From the NCBI GenBank assembly GCA_964551435.1, contig CAZKBS010000003.1, positions 1 through 64,000 of the forward strand: a stretch of DNA of 64,000 bases. Direction: 5' to 3'. The translations under genes and the position numbers were made by a program. Position 1 is the first letter of the stretch. Each line of letters begins with the position of its first letter. This document shows positions 61,579-64,000 of this stretch, one piece after another. The DNA comes from UBA2020 sp964551435. Lineage in GTDB: Bacteria; Pseudomonadota; Alphaproteobacteria; Micavibrionales; UBA2020. The notes beneath the pieces were generated by a model. That model saw only the letters and a list, made by a program, of their open reading frames with translations. It had not been told where the DNA came from and searched no databases.

Positions 61579-61747
61579 GTTTTTCAGCTTAAATACATGG
61601 ACGTCATCCACGGCGGCCAAGTGGCTGAATTAATTTGCCCGTTTTAAATTTTATGTAAATTATAAAATATTTGCATTTTACACAATAATTTTGCAAACTC
61701 TCTGCTGTTTTCGAACAAAAGTTTCATAATTAGCCAAGGAGACCGCT

Positions 61748-63994
61748 ATGGCCTTCGGACGTTCGCTGCGCGATCTTGCCAACAAATTCTTCGGAAAAGA
61801 GCAGGTTGCCGATAACGACAACCGCGCCCCGCGACTGCCCAACATGCAGTTCACCGTCTCGCCGGAAGAACAATTCCGCGCGGGCGAGCCGCCCGTCGAC
61901 AATAATATAGTCGAGATCAAACATGGCGTGCCGGTATCCGACCCCTTCCGTCCGCTCGAAGACCTCGACGCGCCCGCAACGGCAACGTGGGTGGGCAAAC
62001 AGAACGCCCGCTTCGAAGACTATATCAAGGGTCAGGAAGAAGGCATGAAACGCGCCGAGCAGTTCATGATCGATGCGCTAGATTACGACAGCCACGGCCT
62101 GCCCAGCCGCTATGGCCAGACGTATTTCCGCACCTTTCACAAATCCCTCGCCGCGCAAAGCGTGGTGCAGGTATCGGACAGCGAAGAAGGCCCGTGGCGC
62201 ACGCTCATCGACCCGAACAGCCTGAGCAAGGACGGCACCGTCGCCCTTTCCGGCTGGACGCCCAGCCCCGACGGCAAACGCGTCGCCTATCTAGTTTCGG
62301 CCGCGGGCAGCGATGCGCAGACGCTGCATATCCTCGACGTTGCGACCGGCGCCGATATCGGCGATAAAATCGACAACTGCCGCTTTACCAGCATCCTGTG
62401 GGACAAGGGCAGCCATGACAGTTTTCAGTACACCTACCCCACCCACGACGGCACGCGCCGCAATATCGTGAAGCATCACACCATCGGTCAGGACGCCGCC
62501 GGCGATAAAACCGTGTATCAGGTCGCAGAGCCCGACTCTTTCGTCGGTCCGTCGCGCCTGTCGAGCGCCAAATACGAATGGATGTGGCACAGCATCGGCA
62601 CCGATAAAAACAGCGGTGTTTCCTTCCGCCCCTTTGGCAGCGACGAGGAATTCCGCCAGATTACCGCGCCGAAAACCTATACCGTCAATCCGATTGCGGA
62701 GCTGGACGACGGCAAAATCCTTGCCGTCACCAACCACGACGCGCCGCGCGGCAAACTGGTCAAACTCGACCCGTATAACCCCGCGCCCGAAAACTGGGCG
62801 ACCGTCATTCCGCAGCATGATGTCGATATCCTCGACAGCGCGATGATCCACAAGGGCAAGCTGTTCGGTTTCTATACCCACGACACCGCCGACGCCGTGC
62901 GTGTTTTCACGCCCGAAGGCCAACACCTGCACGACATGCCGCTGCCGCTTCAATCGACCGCGGGCTATGCGCGCATCCAGAAAGAAGACGATTTCTTCAT
63001 GATGAAGATTTCCGGCTGGCAGACGCAGGGCGATGTGTACCGTTATGACATCGAGAAAAACACCCTCGATTTCGTACGCAAGGGCCCCGCAAAATACGAC
63101 CTCAGCGATTGCGTGGTCGAACGCGTGCATGCCAAATCCAAAGACGGTACGATGGTGCCCATGACCATCATCCGCCACCCCGATACCAAACTGGACGGCA
63201 GCGCGGCGACCATTCTTTACGGTTATGGCGGGTTCAACGTGCCGCTGACGCCGGGCTATGACAGTTCCATCATGCACTTCGTCAAATCCGGCGGCATTTA
63301 CGTGCAGGCCAACCTGCGCGGCGGCGGCGAATATGGCGAAGACTGGTATAACGGCGGACGCCTTGCCAACAAACAAAACGTGTTCGACGATTTCATCGCC
63401 TGCGCGGAACATCTGCAAAAAAACAACTACACGTCCAAAGAGCGCCTTGTCATCAATGGCGGCAGCAACGGCGGGCTTCTGACCTCCGCCACCATGCTGC
63501 AACGCCCCGACCTCTTCGGCGCGGTGATTACCGAAGTTGCGGTGACCGACATGTTCCGCTTCCACCTGGCCACCTATGGCGCGGCGTGGAAGTCGGATTA
63601 CGGCGATCCGGATATCAAGGCCGATTTCAACAATGCCGCCCGCTACTCGCCGCTGCATAACGTGAAGCCGGGCGCGAAATATCCCAAACACCTGATCAAA
63701 ACCGCCGACCACGACGACCGCGTGGTGCCGTGGCATTCGTTCAAACTGGCCGCGACGTTGCAGGCGAAATCATCGCCCGACAACCTGACGCTTATGCGCG
63801 TTGAAAAAGACGCCGGTCACGGTGCGGGCCGTTCCATCCAGAAATATATACGCGACTGGGCGGAAACCTTCGGCTTCATCGAAAAAGCTGTCGGCCCTGT
63901 CGACCAGAACGCCTACAAAGCCAAGGTCGAAGCCGAACACAAAGCCGGCGGCAAGATTGCGCAGTTCGTGCGCAAATTCAAACCGGGGGCGTAA
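61748..63994 (+). CDS. Prolyl oligopeptidase family serine peptidase (S9A)
   Basis: 748 residues. An N-terminal extension of about 40 residues, a seven-bladed beta-propeller (about 110-470), and an alpha/beta hydrolase domain: Ser573 in GGSNGGLL, Asp in ADHDDRVVPWHS (about 654-659) and His691 in DAGHGAG. Cleaves after proline in short peptides. No signal peptide, so cytosolic. An AT-rich 170-bp leader precedes it with AAGGAGA as ribosome site; the leader holds no other gene. Ends with the complete stop 6 bp before the window end. Confidence 0.93.
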   Translation: MAFGRSLRDLANKFFGKEQVADNDNRAPRLPNMQFTVSPEEQFRAGEPPVDNNIVEIKHGVPVSDPFRPLEDLDAPATATWVGKQNARFEDYIKGQEEGMKRAEQFMIDALDYDSHGLPSRYGQTYFRTFHKSLAAQSVVQVSDSEEGPWRTLIDPNSLSKDGTVALSGWTPSPDGKRVAYLVSAAGSDAQTLHILDVATGADIGDKIDNCRFTSILWDKGSHDSFQYTYPTHDGTRRNIVKHHTIGQDAAGDKTVYQVAEPDSFVGPSRLSSAKYEWMWHSIGTDKNSGVSFRPFGSDEEFRQITAPKTYTVNPIAELDDGKILAVTNHDAPRGKLVKLDPYNPAPENWATVIPQHDVDILDSAMIHKGKLFGFYTHDTADAVRVFTPEGQHLHDMPLPLQSTAGYARIQKEDDFFMMKISGWQTQGDVYRYDIEKNTLDFVRKGPAKYDLSDCVVERVHAKSKDGTMVPMTIIRHPDTKLDGSAATILYGYGGFNVPLTPGYDSSIMHFVKSGGIYVQANLRGGGEYGEDWYNGGRLANKQNVFDDFIACAEHLQKNNYTSKERLVINGGSNGGLLTSATMLQRPDLFGAVITEVAVTDMFRFHLATYGAAWKSDYGDPDIKADFNNAARYSPLHNVKPGAKYPKHLIKTADHDDRVVPWHSFKLAATLQAKSSPDNLTLMRVEKDAGHGAGRSIQKYIRDWAETFGFIEKAVGPVDQNAYKAKVEAEHKAGGKIAQFVRKFKPGA

Positions 63995-64000
63995 TCAGGC

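Noticed and set aside
1..64000. Prophage, integrative element or CRISPR array
   Set aside because: No integrase, transposase, phage structural gene, tRNA-end attachment repeat or regularly spaced direct repeats were seen.

Overview
The window looks like chromosomal DNA of a GC-rich, flagellated, ubiquinone-making alphaproteobacterium. The evidence is a CckA cell-cycle hybrid kinase next to flhB, a full-match CtrA-type box (TTAA-N7-TTAAC), an alphaproteobacterial LexA box (GTTC-N7-GTTC) in front of recA, UbiG and UbiM, an NDUFAF5-like methyltransferase near comF, and the guaB/rsmB-like and heparinase/rpe/rsmB neighbourhoods. Many lineage-specific hypothetical proteins would suit a poorly sampled order such as Micavibrionales, but that is inference only. 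I see no rRNA, tRNA, CRISPR array, integrase, insertion sequence or prophage.

Layout. 0-9 kb: housekeeping genes (HU, Uup ABC-F ATPase, an ABC exporter with DgkA, a cold-shock protein, RlmJ, a sirtuin, small membrane and methyltransferase genes). 9-12 kb: four minus-strand genes of unknown function. 12-21 kb: ubiG, an NDUFAF5-like methyltransferase, a 905-residue protein that appears to combine a methyltransferase with two degenerate Nudix folds, comF, a 50-residue orphan, an MFS transporter behind a C12 tract, ubiM, and a membrane-protein gene frameshifted by a 19-bp tandem duplication. 21-29 kb: flagellar export and rod genes (fliP, fliO, a 93-residue protein and a stand-alone FlhB C-domain on minus; flgB, flgC, fliE, fliQ, fliR, flhB on plus behind a sigma-54-type promoter), then cckA. 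29-32.3 kb: four minus-strand genes for predicted membrane proteins, including a HExxH protein and two tandem paralogues. 32.5-41 kb: recA, four small unknown genes, smpB-dapA, a lytic transglycosylase, and a SpoIIE phosphatase/STAS partner-switch pair.

41-57 kb is one long minus-strand array: chorismate mutase, rsmB, rpe, heparinase-like, four accessory genes (a protein-glutaminase-like deamidase, two small proteins, a HExxH protein), rlmE, an IMP dehydrogenase homologue with a displaced catalytic cysteine, an RsmB-like methyltransferase, and a DUF58/BatA-DUF4159/membrane-protein trio with no moxR beside it. 57-64 kb on plus: two M16 peptidases, pgi and a prolyl oligopeptidase.

The best candidates for undescribed biology are the protein-glutaminase-like deamidase beside a HExxH protein (50.1-52.8 kb), the methyltransferase with two Nudix-like domains (13.8-16.5 kb), the altered IMPDH active site, and the tandem YPNK membrane paralogues with their HExxH neighbour (29.3-32.3 kb). 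All calls come from reading the sequence; no database search was run.
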